From Aliarcobacter faecis (GTDB taxonomy: Bacteria > Campylobacterota > Campylobacteria > Campylobacterales > Arcobacteraceae): 64,000 nt of DNA. The notes below the pieces were generated by a model, which was given only the letters and a program-made list of their open reading frames with translations, had not been told where the DNA came from and made no database searches. Shown here piece by piece: positions 15,346-25,231 of this stretch (positions are counted from its first letter, which is position 1; each line of letters opens with the position of its first letter). Where the stretch lies: NCBI RefSeq assembly GCF_013201705.1, contig NZ_CP053837.1, forward strand, positions 558,001 to 622,000, given 5' to 3'. Both the position numbers and the translations under genes were made by a program.

Positions 15346-17576
15346 GTTTGTCAAAAGATTTAAGAATAAAACTAAAAATTGATTCAGATACTGGAGAACT
15401 TATTGTTACTCAAAAAGAGTTTGGAAAACTTTCAAAACTTATAGATAAAAGTTCTAATTCTGCAAAATCTTTTGGTCAAACTTTAAAAAGTATTGCTGGA
15501 TATGCTGCAATAGGATATACAATAAAGCAGGGATTTGATGCGATTATTTTTGCTGCAAAAGATTTTACAAATACTGCTAGTGAATTTGAAAAATATGGTT
15601 CAACTTTAGAAACAATAGAAGGAAGCTCAGTAAAAGCAAAAGAGTCTTTAAAATGGATTGAAGATTTTGCAAAAAAAACACCTTATGAGTTATCTCAAGT
15701 AACTGAAGCTTTTGTTCAAATGAGAGCTTATGGATTAAATCCAACTAATGGTTCTTTAAGATCTTTAGGTGATGCTGCAAGTGCTATGAATAAACCAATT
15801 ATGCAAGCAGTTGAAGCAATGGCTGATGCAATGACAGGAGAAAATGAAAGATTAAAAGAGTTTGGAATTAGAGCTTCTATGAAAGGTGATGAGATTGCCT
15901 ATAATTGGACAGATTCTAGTGGTAAAGCAAAGCATGTAATTATTAAAAATAATAGTGAAATTATAGAAAGTACATTAGAAAGTATTTTTAATAGTAAATA
16001 TCAAGATGCTATGCAAAATCAAATGAGTATATATGATGGAATGATTTCAAACTTAAGGGACCAATGGGCTCAATTTAAAAAAGACTTTATGGATGCTGGA
16101 TTATTTGCTTTCATAAAAGCTTTTATTAAAACATTTACAGAATCTTTTACTCAAAGTTTTAATCTTGTTTCTGGTGGATATGAAGGTTTAACTAATGTTT
16201 TTATTTCAGGTTTTAAAACAACTATTGAGTCTTTAGCAATAGTATATCAAGGTTTTAAATCTTTAAAAATAGTTTTTAATGTTATTACTGTAGCTTTTAA
16301 AACTTCTGTAGGAGCAATTTTAGCTGGTATATCACTTCTTTCAAAGGGAGTAAATACTGTTATAGAGGCTTATAATGAGGGAGCGAGTATATTAAATTTA
16401 GATCCTATTGAGATTAGATTTAATGATCAAACTGAAAATATAAATAAAATAAAAGAGTCTATAAAAGAAGATTTAACTGATATTTCTGATGCTTGGAAAG
16501 ATGGATTATCAGCAACAGGAATTGCAGAATCATTTAATGCAAGTCTTATGAATAATTATTCCAAAATAAAAAATGAAACTGATAAATTAGTTGATTCTAT
16601 AAAGCCTACAGTAAATGGTGCTTTAGATGGGCAGTTTCAATTTAATAGTTCAAATAAAAGCTCTGGAACAAAAACTAAAAACGAGCCAAAAGAAAAAAAT
16701 AATACAGAACAGTATGATAATCATATAAAAGCTTATTATGATTTTTTAGAAGATAAAAAAAGAGCAAATAGATATTTTGAGGATGATTTTAATAAATCAC
16801 TAATGACTCAATCTCAATATCAAATTTATGAGTTAAATAAGCAAAAAGAAGAATATTCACAATATGTTGAAGATAAAAATAAACTTGATATTTGGTATGA
16901 ATCTGAATTTGAAAAAATTCAACAAAGTAGAGTAGATATTGAAAAAAATGGCTTAGATGGTATAAAAGAAGCTTTTGATGATTATATTCAGCATGCAGGT
17001 AATAGTTATAGACAAATGAATAATCTATTTTCAAATGCACTTTATGGAATGGAAGATTTTTTAGTTGATTTTATAAAAACTGGGAAATCTAGTTTTAGTG
17101 ATTTTATAAATTCTATAGCAGAAGATTTTATAAGAATGATGATTCAAATAAATATTACAAAGCCTTTAGCTACTGCAGCTAGTTCAATTGATTGGGGCTC
17201 TATGTTTTCTGGCTTCTCATTTGCTAATGGAGGAATTATGACAAACCAAGGAGCTGTTTCACTTAAAGCATATTCAAATGGAGGTATTGCAAATACTCCA
17301 CAACTTGCTCTTTTTGGTGAAGGTAGAATGCCAGAAGCTTATGTTCCACTTCCTGATGGAAGAACAATTCCTGTTACTATGAAAAATAATCAAAGTGGTA
17401 CAAATATTGTATTAAATATTGAAAATAAAACAGGACAATCTATAGATGCTAGTCAAATTAGTCAAGTAACAAAAGTAGATAGTGAAGGGAAAAAGATAGA
17501 AATTATATCAATAATAATGGATGCATACAATAGAAATACTATGCAACTTAGAGATTTATTTAAAGGAGGTATGTAA
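15342..17576 (+). CDS. Tape measure protein (gpH-like)
   Basis: A 744-residue tail length ruler. The N-terminal tape-measure domain is clear: STLETIEGSSVKAKESLKWI, TPYELSQVTEAFVQMRAYGL, then LKEFGIRASMKGDEIAYNW. A hydrophobic helical region (about 260-340) and coiled coil (about 450-570) follow. The C terminus has FANGGIMTN and PQLALFGEGRMPEAYVPL, typical of lambda-type tape measures. GTG 15342 overlaps the T-frame stop; TTG 15348 has better spacing from AAGG (7 bases) and may be the real start. Short compared with lambda gpH (853), predicting a shorter tail. Confidence 0.9.
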   Translation: MSLSKDLRIKLKIDSDTGELIVTQKEFGKLSKLIDKSSNSAKSFGQTLKSIAGYAAIGYTIKQGFDAIIFAAKDFTNTASEFEKYGSTLETIEGSSVKAKESLKWIEDFAKKTPYELSQVTEAFVQMRAYGLNPTNGSLRSLGDAASAMNKPIMQAVEAMADAMTGENERLKEFGIRASMKGDEIAYNWTDSSGKAKHVIIKNNSEIIESTLESIFNSKYQDAMQNQMSIYDGMISNLRDQWAQFKKDFMDAGLFAFIKAFIKTFTESFTQSFNLVSGGYEGLTNVFISGFKTTIESLAIVYQGFKSLKIVFNVITVAFKTSVGAILAGISLLSKGVNTVIEAYNEGASILNLDPIEIRFNDQTENINKIKESIKEDLTDISDAWKDGLSATGIAESFNASLMNNYSKIKNETDKLVDSIKPTVNGALDGQFQFNSSNKSSGTKTKNEPKEKNNTEQYDNHIKAYYDFLEDKKRANRYFEDDFNKSLMTQSQYQIYELNKQKEEYSQYVEDKNKLDIWYESEFEKIQQSRVDIEKNGLDGIKEAFDDYIQHAGNSYRQMNNLFSNALYGMEDFLVDFIKTGKSSFSDFINSIAEDFIRMMIQINITKPLATAASSIDWGSMFSGFSFANGGIMTNQGAVSLKAYSNGGIANTPQLALFGEGRMPEAYVPLPDGRTIPVTMKNNQSGTNIVLNIENKTGQSIDASQISQVTKVDSEGKKIEIISIIMDAYNRNTMQLRDLFKGGM

Positions 17577-17577
17577 T

Positions 17578-17907
17578 ATGGCTATTTTCCCTCAGATTGC
17601 ACCAAATTCTTTTGAAGAAGATGATTATATTCCTTTAAATGGAGTAAGCTTTAATGGAGGATATGAACAAACAGTATCAAAGTTTTCTAGAAATCCACAA
17701 ATTTTTTATATGACATTTTCTTCTTTAACTGTTGAAAAGGCAACTGAAATAAGAAATTTTCTACTTTTGCATAAAGGTATTAGTTTTTCTTTTATTCATC
17801 CTTTAACTTATAAAACTTATGAAGTGAAATTTAAAGAAGAAAAATTGAAAATAAAGTGGGAATCACCACTTTATAGAAGTACATCAATTATTCTTTATGA
17901 GGTGTGA
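17578..17907 (+). CDS. Minor tail protein M-like
   Basis: A 109-residue protein. ATG 17578 lies 7 bases after AAGGAGG; an in-frame ATG at 17521 would overlap the tape measure and is less likely. The beta-rich sequence with GGYEQTVSKFSRNPQIFYMT and FIHPLTYKTYEVKF matches lambda gpM, a component of the tail tip between tape measure and gpL. Gene order H-M-L-K is preserved. Confidence 0.75.
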   Translation: MAIFPQIAPNSFEEDDYIPLNGVSFNGGYEQTVSKFSRNPQIFYMTFSSLTVEKATEIRNFLLLHKGISFSFIHPLTYKTYEVKFKEEKLKIKWESPLYRSTSIILYEV

Positions 17908-17908
17908 G

Positions 17909-18535
17909 ATGGAATTATCAACTAAAATAAAAATAGAAAAAAATATTCTAGCAAGTAATTCAGTTTGGCTTAGTATGTTAGAAATAAATATTCCATCAGT
18001 AGCAGAGGTTTTAAGAATTGTAAATAATAATGAAGATATTAATTGGAGAGATAAAACATGGCTTAGATTTCCTTTTGAACTTGATGAGATTTCTCAATCA
18101 GCAAATGCTGAAATAAGTCAATTTCAAATAAAAGTAGGGAATGTAAAAAATATAATTGGACAATATATAAGACAATATGATAACTATATAAAGGTTAATG
18201 GATTTGAACCAATTACAGTAGTTTTATATATTGTAAATAGTAAAGATTTAGCAAATGTAACTCCGATATATAGTACAAATCTAATACTTACAACTTCAAG
18301 TTTGAATCATATAGAAGTGAGTTTTACTGTAAGTGCTAGAAATTTATTCCGTGCTAGAGCTCCTCAAATAAGAATGTTCCCAAACTCTTGTAGGTTTAAG
18401 TTTAAATCTTCTCTTTGTGGATATACAGGACCTGAAACAGAGTGTAATAAAACACTATCAAGATGTAGGCAACTTTTGAATTCAAAAAGATTTGGTGGTT
18501 TTCCTGCAATTGGAAATAAAGGGGTGTCAATATGA
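17909..18535 (+). CDS. Minor tail protein L-like, cysteine cluster
   Basis: A 208-residue tail-tip protein starting at ATG 17909, one base after the upstream TGA, with GAGG just before. The C-terminal part has four spaced cysteines (NSCRFKF, SLCGYTG, TECNK, SRCRQL) followed by RFGGFPAIG, the pattern of the gpL family; lambda gpL is reported to bind a [4Fe-4S] cluster through such cysteines. It overlaps the gpK gene by ATGA. The cluster is inferred from family knowledge. Confidence 0.85.
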   Translation: MELSTKIKIEKNILASNSVWLSMLEINIPSVAEVLRIVNNNEDINWRDKTWLRFPFELDEISQSANAEISQFQIKVGNVKNIIGQYIRQYDNYIKVNGFEPITVVLYIVNSKDLANVTPIYSTNLILTTSSLNHIEVSFTVSARNLFRARAPQIRMFPNSCRFKFKSSLCGYTGPETECNKTLSRCRQLLNSKRFGGFPAIGNKGVSI

Positions 18536-18921
18536 TAGATAAATTCATAGGAATACCTTTTGTTTCAAGAGGTAGAAGTTTTAAAGGGTGCGATTGTTAT
18601 GGTCTTGTAAAACTTTATTATAAAGAGGTTCTAAATATAGAAATTCCAGAAACTATAATTACTGCAGATCAACCAAGAAGAACCTTTGCAAATTATTTAA
18701 ATGAGATTTCAAAAAATTGGTCTTTAACAAATCCTTCAAAAAATGTAGTTATTGCAATGGCTGTAAATGCTGAACATCCCAGTTTAGTAACTCACTTTGC
18801 AGTTATGATTGATGAAAAGAGATTTATTGATACTAGGGAAAATATGAGTTCATATCTTACAAGTATTGATGATGAAAAAGTAAAAAATCAAATAAAAGGA
18901 TTTTATAAATGGCAACATTAA
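18532..18921 (+). CDS. Tail-tip NlpC/P60-type peptidase (gpK-like)
   Basis: A 129-residue protein with the NlpC/P60 cysteine motif FKGCDCYGLVKLYYKE (catalytic Cys in DCYGL) and a His in LVTHFAVMID. Lambda gpK carries such a domain; it probably helps tail assembly or local peptidoglycan cleavage during entry. The JAB half of lambda gpK is absent, so this is the peptidase domain alone. It overlaps the start of the J-like gene by 13 bases. Confidence 0.8.
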   Translation: MIDKFIGIPFVSRGRSFKGCDCYGLVKLYYKEVLNIEIPETIITADQPRRTFANYLNEISKNWSLTNPSKNVVIAMAVNAEHPSLVTHFAVMIDEKRFIDTRENMSSYLTSIDDEKVKNQIKGFYKWQH

Positions 18922-21900
18922 CAACAATATTAAATCCTTTTAATCCAAATGAAAAAATAGTTAAAACTTTAGAGAATTGTTTTATTTGGGAATGTTTAGC
19001 TCCATATAGTGAAGATATAGAATTTGTAGTTAGTTTAAATGGAGAAATTACAGAAAATTATGAGTATAGATTAAAAGAAAATGATTTTTTAGCAGTAGTT
19101 CCAATTCCTGCTGGTGGTGGAGGTGGTGGTAAAAATATAATTAAACTTGTAGCAATGGTAGCATTAAGTATTGCAGCTCCACATTTAGGATATGCTCTTA
19201 GTTCTAGTATAGGATTTGGTTTATCTCAAACTGCTTATTATATTGCAACAGGTGCAATTATGATTGGAGGAGGGCTTTTAATAAATGCTCTTTTACCAAC
19301 TGCTACTCCTTCTATTTCCACTTCTACAGCTTTAAATGAAGTTTCACCAACTTATGCTTATAGTGGTGGTTCAAATGCAAGAGAAGTAGGAACAGTTTTA
19401 CCAATTATGTTAGGAGTTGCAAGAGTAACTCCCCCTATTATTTCTAGTTATTTATCACTTGAAGGTGATAAACAACATTTAAATATATTAATGGCTGTAA
19501 ATGATGGAATAGTAAATAGTATAAGTGATATAGAGATAAATGGTCAAGCAATATCAAATTTTAATGAAGTTAATTACTATACAACTTTAGGTACAACAAA
19601 TCAAACAGTTATTGGAAATTTTAGAGATACTGCAACGACTATTTCATTAAATAGAAATTTGAATGAATTAAATTATGAAACTTCTTATACAACAATTGGA
19701 AATAGTATAAATGAATTAGAAGTTATTATGCTTTTTCCTAATGGTCTTTTTATAATTGAAGATAGTGGCAACTATGCAAGTAAATCTGTGAGCTTTCAGA
19801 TAAGTTATAAAAAGAGTAGAAGTTCTACTTGGATAACTCAATCTTATACAGTTTCAAATACTTATAAAACTATAAAAAGATTGAGTTATAGATTTAAAAA
19901 TCTTGAATCAGATTCTTATGATGTAAAAGTAAAAAGAATAAGTGGTTTTGATACAAATACAAGAGTAGCAAATGGGTTGAGTTTAGAGTATATAAATGAA
20001 GTTGTTTATGATGATTTTTCTTATCCTGGTGTTGCATTACTTTCAATTAATGCAATGGCAACAGACCAATTAAATGGTAGTTTTCCAACTATTACTTGTC
20101 TAGTAAATAATACAGGTTCAATAAAATTAAAATCAAATCCAGCATGGGCTTGTTATGATTTACTAAAAAGAGAAGGGATTCCAGATAGTGATATAGATAT
20201 TACAAAGTTTCAAGAATGGGCAGACTATTGTGTAAATAAAGGTTTAACTGTTGGATTATACTTAGATTCTCAACAAGAACTGCAATCAGCTTTAAATTTA
20301 ATATCAGTTTTAGGTCGTGCTATAGTTGTTCAATTTGGAAGTATATTTACTCCTATAATAGATAAAAATGTAGATATCCCAACTCAAGGTTTTTTATTTA
20401 CAAGTGGAAATATAATTGATAGCTCTTTTTCAATATCTTATATTCCTTACAATGAAAGAAGTAATACTGTTGAAATTACATATTATGATGAAAATGATAG
20501 TTATAAAGCAAAAACAGTTCAAGTACAATCTCATGATTTTGATTCAAAAACAATGGAGATTAAATCTTCAATCAATTTATATGGTTGTACAAAAAGAGAA
20601 ATGGCATCTTCTTATGCAAAATTCTTACTAAATAAAAATAGATATATTTCTGAAACGGTCTCATTTACTGCCTTTGTAGATGCAATTGCTTGTAATGTAG
20701 GAGATGTAATAAAAGTAGGCGTTAAGTATATGACAAATACTTTAGCAGATGGAAGAATTTTGGGAAGTGAAAATGGTATTTTATATATTGATCAAGAAGT
20801 CGAACTTTTAGCTTATGAAGATTATGAAATTCAAATTAGATGTTTAAATGATGAAATTATAACTATTACTATTCCAAAGGTTAATAGTGACATTGTAACT
20901 AATACTATTTTTGTAGGAAATTTCCCACGGGAAATTAATAAATTTGATGTATATGCTCTTGGAAGACTTGATACAGAGGCTACTAATCTTTATAGAGTTA
21001 CAAGTATTACAAGAGCTAATGATTTAAAAAGAAAGATTACAGCTATTGAATATAACCCAGATGTTTATAATGATAATGTAATTATAGATGTAGAGCCTGT
21101 GATGATATTGAATAACACAACAAATTTAAAAGTTGAAGAAGTTTTAATTCAAAAAAATGATAATACAGTTTCTGAAATATTAGTAGTATCTTTTAACAGT
21201 AATAAATTAATAAATACAGTTTATTTAAATGGCAAAAAAATAGGGACTACTTCAACAAACTCTTTTGAAATTGAAAATAGACTTACTAGAGGTGTTGAGT
21301 ATGAAATAAGAGTAAATGAGAAGACTATAGTACATATTTTTGAAGGATTATTGAAAAAAGTTTCAACTCCTAAAAATTTAGAAGTAGAATTATTATCTAC
21401 AAATACAGTTATTTCGTGGACACAAGTTCCTTTTGCAGTTGGATATAGGATTTATCACAATGATGTGGTAATTGAAAATAACATAAAATCAACTACTTTT
21501 AATTATAAACTTTTATCAAATGGAATACATAACTTTAAAGTTGAAGCTTTAAATGTTGCATTAAAACCAAGTGATGTAGTTGAAATAAATATTACAGTTG
21601 AAGTTCCTCTTTCTCCTAATGTTGAAGTAAGTTACAAAGGTGAAAATGTTGTTGTTAAATGGGAAGAGTCAAATTCTACTTATCCTATACAACACTATAT
21701 TATAAGCCATGATGGTTTAGTAACTTATGCAAAAACTACAACATATACCACAAAAGTTTCATGGGCTTCAAATAAGATATCAATTCAAGCTGTAGATATA
21801 GTAGGAAATGTATCAACTCTTAGAACTGTAATAAGTGAAATAACAGTTCCACAAACAACTGAAGTTACTTCAAAAGTAATAGATAACAATGTTTTACTTT

Positions 21901-22820
21901 ATTGGAAACAAATTGCAAAAACTTTACCAATATCATATGTAGAAATTAAAAAAGGTGAAACTCTTGCAGTTGCAGAATCAATAGGAACTAATAGTGGAAC
22001 TTTTGCAAATCTTTTTGAATCAAAAAGTGCTTATTACACTTATTGGATTACTCCTATTGATACAGCAGGAAATAAAGGTCAAAGTTTAAGTACAACAGCA
22101 CTTGTAAATGAGCCACCAGATTATGTATTAAATGCTCAATGGATTAGTAGTTTTGGAGGTACAAAAAGTAATGCTTTTGTTGATAATGGGAAATTGTATC
22201 TTGGTATTAAAAATGAGACTTTTCAAGCACATTTTACTGCAAATAGTTGGACTACACCACAAGCTCAAGTAAATGCAGGGTATTTATTATATGCTCAACC
22301 ATTTGCAACAACTTCATACTATGAAGAGATATTTGATTATGGAACTATTTTGCCATCAACCACAGTTACAGTAACACTTGATTATGAAAGAGTAGGCTCT
22401 GGAGGGTTTAAAATAGATATTTCTACAAGTTCTAATGGAACGAGTTGGAATTTAAATAGTGATACTTCAAAAGTAACATCTTCAAATTTTAGATATGTAA
22501 AAGTAAAAGTAAGTTTTGTGGGGAGTATAAAGGATGCATTTATAATTAATACAATGGAGGTAAAGCTTGATAGTAAAATTAAGAGTGATAATGGAAAGGC
22601 TACTTCATTATCTACTGATACAGCAGGAACAGTTGTTTATTTTAATAAGACATTTGTAGATATTGTAAATATCACAATTACTCCTCTTGGAACTACAAGA
22701 AAAACATTTGTTTGTGATTTTACAGATGTTCCTAACCCAACTTCTTTTAAAGTGTATATGTACGATATGAATGGAAATAGAATAAATAGCGACTTTACTT
22801 GGTCAGCGGAAGGATATTAA
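18909..22820 (+). CDS. Tail tip/host specificity protein (gpI-J fusion)
   Basis: A 1303-residue central tail-tip protein. The first ~130 residues look like a gpI-type assembly domain (a ubiquitin-like beta region, then AGGGGGGKN and two hydrophobic segments at about 78-95 and 103-128). The J part follows: YAYSGGSNAREVGTVLPIMLG, then LLSINAMATDQLNGSFPTIT and the ring-forming core up to about 720. Fibronectin-like modules (about 770-1090; VISWTQVPFAVGYRIYHN) and a variable C terminus follow, expected to contact the receptor. Length is close to lambda gpJ (1132) plus the I domain. A dyad site lies within it at 20,919. Confidence 0.88.
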   Translation: MATLTTILNPFNPNEKIVKTLENCFIWECLAPYSEDIEFVVSLNGEITENYEYRLKENDFLAVVPIPAGGGGGGKNIIKLVAMVALSIAAPHLGYALSSSIGFGLSQTAYYIATGAIMIGGGLLINALLPTATPSISTSTALNEVSPTYAYSGGSNAREVGTVLPIMLGVARVTPPIISSYLSLEGDKQHLNILMAVNDGIVNSISDIEINGQAISNFNEVNYYTTLGTTNQTVIGNFRDTATTISLNRNLNELNYETSYTTIGNSINELEVIMLFPNGLFIIEDSGNYASKSVSFQISYKKSRSSTWITQSYTVSNTYKTIKRLSYRFKNLESDSYDVKVKRISGFDTNTRVANGLSLEYINEVVYDDFSYPGVALLSINAMATDQLNGSFPTITCLVNNTGSIKLKSNPAWACYDLLKREGIPDSDIDITKFQEWADYCVNKGLTVGLYLDSQQELQSALNLISVLGRAIVVQFGSIFTPIIDKNVDIPTQGFLFTSGNIIDSSFSISYIPYNERSNTVEITYYDENDSYKAKTVQVQSHDFDSKTMEIKSSINLYGCTKREMASSYAKFLLNKNRYISETVSFTAFVDAIACNVGDVIKVGVKYMTNTLADGRILGSENGILYIDQEVELLAYEDYEIQIRCLNDEIITITIPKVNSDIVTNTIFVGNFPREINKFDVYALGRLDTEATNLYRVTSITRANDLKRKITAIEYNPDVYNDNVIIDVEPVMILNNTTNLKVEEVLIQKNDNTVSEILVVSFNSNKLINTVYLNGKKIGTTSTNSFEIENRLTRGVEYEIRVNEKTIVHIFEGLLKKVSTPKNLEVELLSTNTVISWTQVPFAVGYRIYHNDVVIENNIKSTTFNYKLLSNGIHNFKVEALNVALKPSDVVEINITVEVPLSPNVEVSYKGENVVVKWEESNSTYPIQHYIISHDGLVTYAKTTTYTTKVSWASNKISIQAVDIVGNVSTLRTVISEITVPQTTEVTSKVIDNNVLLYWKQIAKTLPISYVEIKKGETLAVAESIGTNSGTFANLFESKSAYYTYWITPIDTAGNKGQSLSTTALVNEPPDYVLNAQWISSFGGTKSNAFVDNGKLYLGIKNETFQAHFTANSWTTPQAQVNAGYLLYAQPFATTSYYEEIFDYGTILPSTTVTVTLDYERVGSGGFKIDISTSSNGTSWNLNSDTSKVTSSNFRYVKVKVSFVGSIKDAFIINTMEVKLDSKIKSDNGKATSLSTDTAGTVVYFNKTFVDIVNITITPLGTTRKTFVCDFTDVPNPTSFKVYMYDMNGNRINSDFTWSAEGY
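20919..20936. repeat. Dyad site 2 (TTTCCC-AC-GGGAAA)
   Basis: AATTTCCC-AC-GGGAAATT, an 18-bp perfect inverted repeat inside the gpJ-like coding sequence (codons for NFPREI). It is the second member of the set also seen at 10,981 and 25,466. Confidence 0.7.
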
Positions 22821-23807
22821 ATGGCAGATTTTAGTTTACCAACTTTAGTAACAACATATGCAGATTTTTTAACACAAATGAAGCAAAGAGATGAAGATAT
22901 TATAAAAATGCTTGATGGAACGACTACATCAAATCTTCCATCAGGTGCTAAACGCTGGAATACAAGTGGAAATAAATGGGAGAAATATAATGGTAGTGTT
23001 TGGAGTGATTTATCTACTCTTTATGAAATAAAAGTAAGAGATAGTGATAAATTAAATGGACAAGCTGCTACTTATTATGCAATAGCATCACATACTCACA
23101 CAGGTTATGCAGCTTTAAATCATACACATAGTGATTATGCCCTTGTAGGACATAATCATGATAGTGCATATCTTGGTAAATCAGCACAAGCTAGTGATAG
23201 TGCAAAATTAACAGGTTATTCTCCAAGTATGGCAACTAATCCAACTACTATAGGGTTAAGAGATGCTTCTGGAGATTTTTATGCAAGGCTTTTTAGAAGT
23301 ACTTATGCTGAACAAACATCAGCTCCAGCAATAACTGCAGATATTTGTTTTAGAAATGATGCTATTAATGATAATTATATGAGATTTATGTCTAGTGATG
23401 CTTTTAAATCTTGGCTTGCAAGTATTGGAGTATCAATAACTGATACAAATACATGGAGAAGTATTACTGACTCAGTATCTACGGAAAGTTCTACTATAGG
23501 TGCTAGTGCAACAGCTGTTAATATAGCGTATAATAAAGGAGTTGAAGCTTTAAATAAAGCCAATACAGTAGTTACAACAACTGCTATAGGAACAGCTATA
23601 GTTAGTTTAAGTAACGGTTCTGTTGGTAGTTATGCTTTTATGAACCTTTTTAATGAAGTAACACTTTCTTATGGTCAAACTGTAGCTGGTAGTAATTTAT
23701 CCGTTTATCATATAAATGGAACAAGTAGTACACGAAATTTTACAGGTACTTGGAAGTATCTTGGTAGAAATGATTATTTTTTTGGATTGTTTTTAAGAAT
23801 AGCATAA
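22821..23807 (+). CDS. Tail fibre protein with His-x-His repeats
   Basis: A 328-residue fibre. An N-terminal attachment region (about 1-65) is followed by SGAKRWNTSGNKWEKYNGS, then three metal-binding type motifs SHTHTGYA, NHTHSDYA and GHNHDSAY at about 91-113, like the H-x-H iron-binding repeats of trimeric phage fibres. The C-terminal half is Ser/Thr/Asn-rich with LRDASGDFYARLF (a common fibre motif), ending in a likely receptor-binding domain. It starts one base after the gpJ stop. Confidence 0.8.
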   Translation: MADFSLPTLVTTYADFLTQMKQRDEDIIKMLDGTTTSNLPSGAKRWNTSGNKWEKYNGSVWSDLSTLYEIKVRDSDKLNGQAATYYAIASHTHTGYAALNHTHSDYALVGHNHDSAYLGKSAQASDSAKLTGYSPSMATNPTTIGLRDASGDFYARLFRSTYAEQTSAPAITADICFRNDAINDNYMRFMSSDAFKSWLASIGVSITDTNTWRSITDSVSTESSTIGASATAVNIAYNKGVEALNKANTVVTTTAIGTAIVSLSNGSVGSYAFMNLFNEVTLSYGQTVAGSNLSVYHINGTSSTRNFTGTWKYLGRNDYFFGLFLRIA

Positions 23808-23819
23808 AGGAAGATAAAA

Positions 23820-24272
23820 ATGAGATTTACAGAAATAAGAGATTTAAAATATGTTACAGCTGATAACTCACTTATTGATTTATTAGTTACATGTAAAGAG
23901 TATGGGGAAATACCTATAACTCTTAATTTAGTTGATACCGAAGATATACATATCTTTGTTGATAAGAAAGGAAAAGAATATCTACTAGAGGAGTATTGTA
24001 AAACACAAAAGATATCACCTTATATAGAGCCTAAACTGCTCTTAATAGTTCCAAACTCTATAACTATGAGACAAGCTAGACTATATTTACTTAATATAGA
24101 TTTATTAGATGCTGTTGAAGAGATTATTGCTCAAAACAGAAAATGGCAAATTGAGTGGGAATATGCAATAGAAGTAAAAAGAGATAGTTTTATAGTTGAA
24201 GCTATTCAAAATAGTTTTAATTTAACAGATGAACAAATAGATAGTATGTTTGTTGAAGCAAATAAAATTTAA
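23820..24272 (+). CDS. Tail fibre-associated protein (putative assembly factor)
   Basis: A 150-residue protein behind the fibre gene (AAGGAAGATAAAA before ATG). The C-terminal half, TMRQARLYLLNIDLLDAVEE with WEYAIEVKRDS and LTDEQIDSMFVEAN, has the layout common in phage fibre accessory proteins. The first half is beta-rich and could contact the fibre. The assembly role is inferred from position and pattern. Confidence 0.55.
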   Translation: MRFTEIRDLKYVTADNSLIDLLVTCKEYGEIPITLNLVDTEDIHIFVDKKGKEYLLEEYCKTQKISPYIEPKLLLIVPNSITMRQARLYLLNIDLLDAVEEIIAQNRKWQIEWEYAIEVKRDSFIVEAIQNSFNLTDEQIDSMFVEANKI

Positions 24273-24286
24273 TAAAAAGGGAAGTT

Positions 24287-24628
24287 ATGGATTTTAGAAA
24301 TATAGAAATTTGGTATATATTTGGATTAATATTTTTTCTAACATTTTTATACAAAATTGAAGAAATGATAGAAGATGAAAGTTATAAAACAAAAAGTAGA
24401 AAAGTTTTATTTTTTTTAACAACAACTAGTACATTAGTTGCTGCAATTGTAGGAACAATTTGTTGGGTAACACTTGAAGAAATGAAAATACAATTTATGA
24501 TATTTGGTATATCTGTACAACTTAAAGGATGGATAAATGTATTTATTTCAATCACTATACCTTTTTTCTATAAAGAGATGATTTTACTTGTAAAAAGAAA
24601 AATGACTATTTTAGCGACAAAGGAGTGA
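24287..24628 (+). CDS. Holin-like membrane protein 1
   Basis: A 113-residue protein with three predicted TM segments (about 8-25, 40-62, 75-97) and a basic C terminus (LVKRKMTILATKE). It opens the lysis cassette and overlaps the next membrane gene by ATGA. Size, topology and place fit a holin, which forms the inner-membrane lesion that lets endolysin out. Family not identified. Confidence 0.5.
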   Translation: MDFRNIEIWYIFGLIFFLTFLYKIEEMIEDESYKTKSRKVLFFLTTTSTLVAAIVGTICWVTLEEMKIQFMIFGISVQLKGWINVFISITIPFFYKEMILLVKRKMTILATKE

Positions 24629-24897
24629 AAATGATATTTACAATTTTTCAATTGACTTCTCTTATGTGTTTTGTTTTTGCAATAAAAGTAAAAATGTATA
24701 AAACCAATATAACAGGCTTTATAACTGTTTTAGTTGTGATGTTATCTGTTGTTTTTTATCATTTATTTATAAATTATTTTGATAAAGAGCTATTTGAACA
24801 GATACATTATTTGCTAATAACAGGGCTTTTGATATTTATATCTATTAGATCTACATATAAAAAAATTTTGATAAATAGGACTTGTAATGTTCACTAA
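24625..24897 (+). CDS. Holin-like membrane protein 2
   Basis: A 90-residue protein with three hydrophobic segments (about 4-21, 29-49, 62-79) and a basic tail. It is coupled upstream (ATGA) and overlaps the Rz-like gene by 11 bases. Two adjacent small membrane proteins could be a holin/antiholin pair, but which is which cannot be read from sequence. Confidence 0.5.
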   Translation: MKMIFTIFQLTSLMCFVFAIKVKMYKTNITGFITVLVVMLSVVFYHLFINYFDKELFEQIHYLLITGLLIFISIRSTYKKILINRTCNVH

Positions 24898-25231
24898 TTT
24901 AATTTCAAAGTTTAATACAAATATTTTATTAGGAATTATTGTTGTTGTAGGTGTATATAGTTATTTTATAAGTTCTAGTTTAGATAGTACAAAAGAAAAG
25001 TTAAATAAAAAAGAGAAAGATTATAAAGAGTTAGAAATATCTTTTAATATCGCTGTGCAAGAATATGAAAAACAACTTGATTTTGAAAAAAATAAAGCAA
25101 TTTTTGAAACAACTACTTTAAAAGAAAAAGAGAATGTTGTAAGAGCTGCTTCAAAAGTAAAAGAGGAAGTAATCAAAAGAGGGGAGGTAAAAGATGAAAA
25201 AAATTCAGATTTTATTGTTACTAAGTTTTAG
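24887..25231 (+). CDS. Inner-membrane spanin, Rz-like
   Basis: A 114-residue protein with one N-terminal TM segment (ILLGIIVVVGVYSYFI, about 14-30) and then a highly charged coiled coil to the end, the architecture of Rz i-spanins. Its last 38 bases overlap the lipoprotein gene in another frame, as in Rz/Rz1 pairs. With the partner it would fuse inner and outer membranes in the last step of lysis. Confidence 0.75.
   Translation: MFTNLISKFNTNILLGIIVVVGVYSYFISSSLDSTKEKLNKKEKDYKELEISFNIAVQEYEKQLDFEKNKAIFETTTLKEKENVVRAASKVKEEVIKRGEVKDEKNSDFIVTKF

Noticed and set aside
19105-19130. G-rich tract in the gpJ-like gene as a phase-variable homopolymer
   Set aside because: The tract is a GGT/GGA glycine codon repeat, not a run of one base, and similar Gly-rich loops occur in lambda-like tail-tip proteins.
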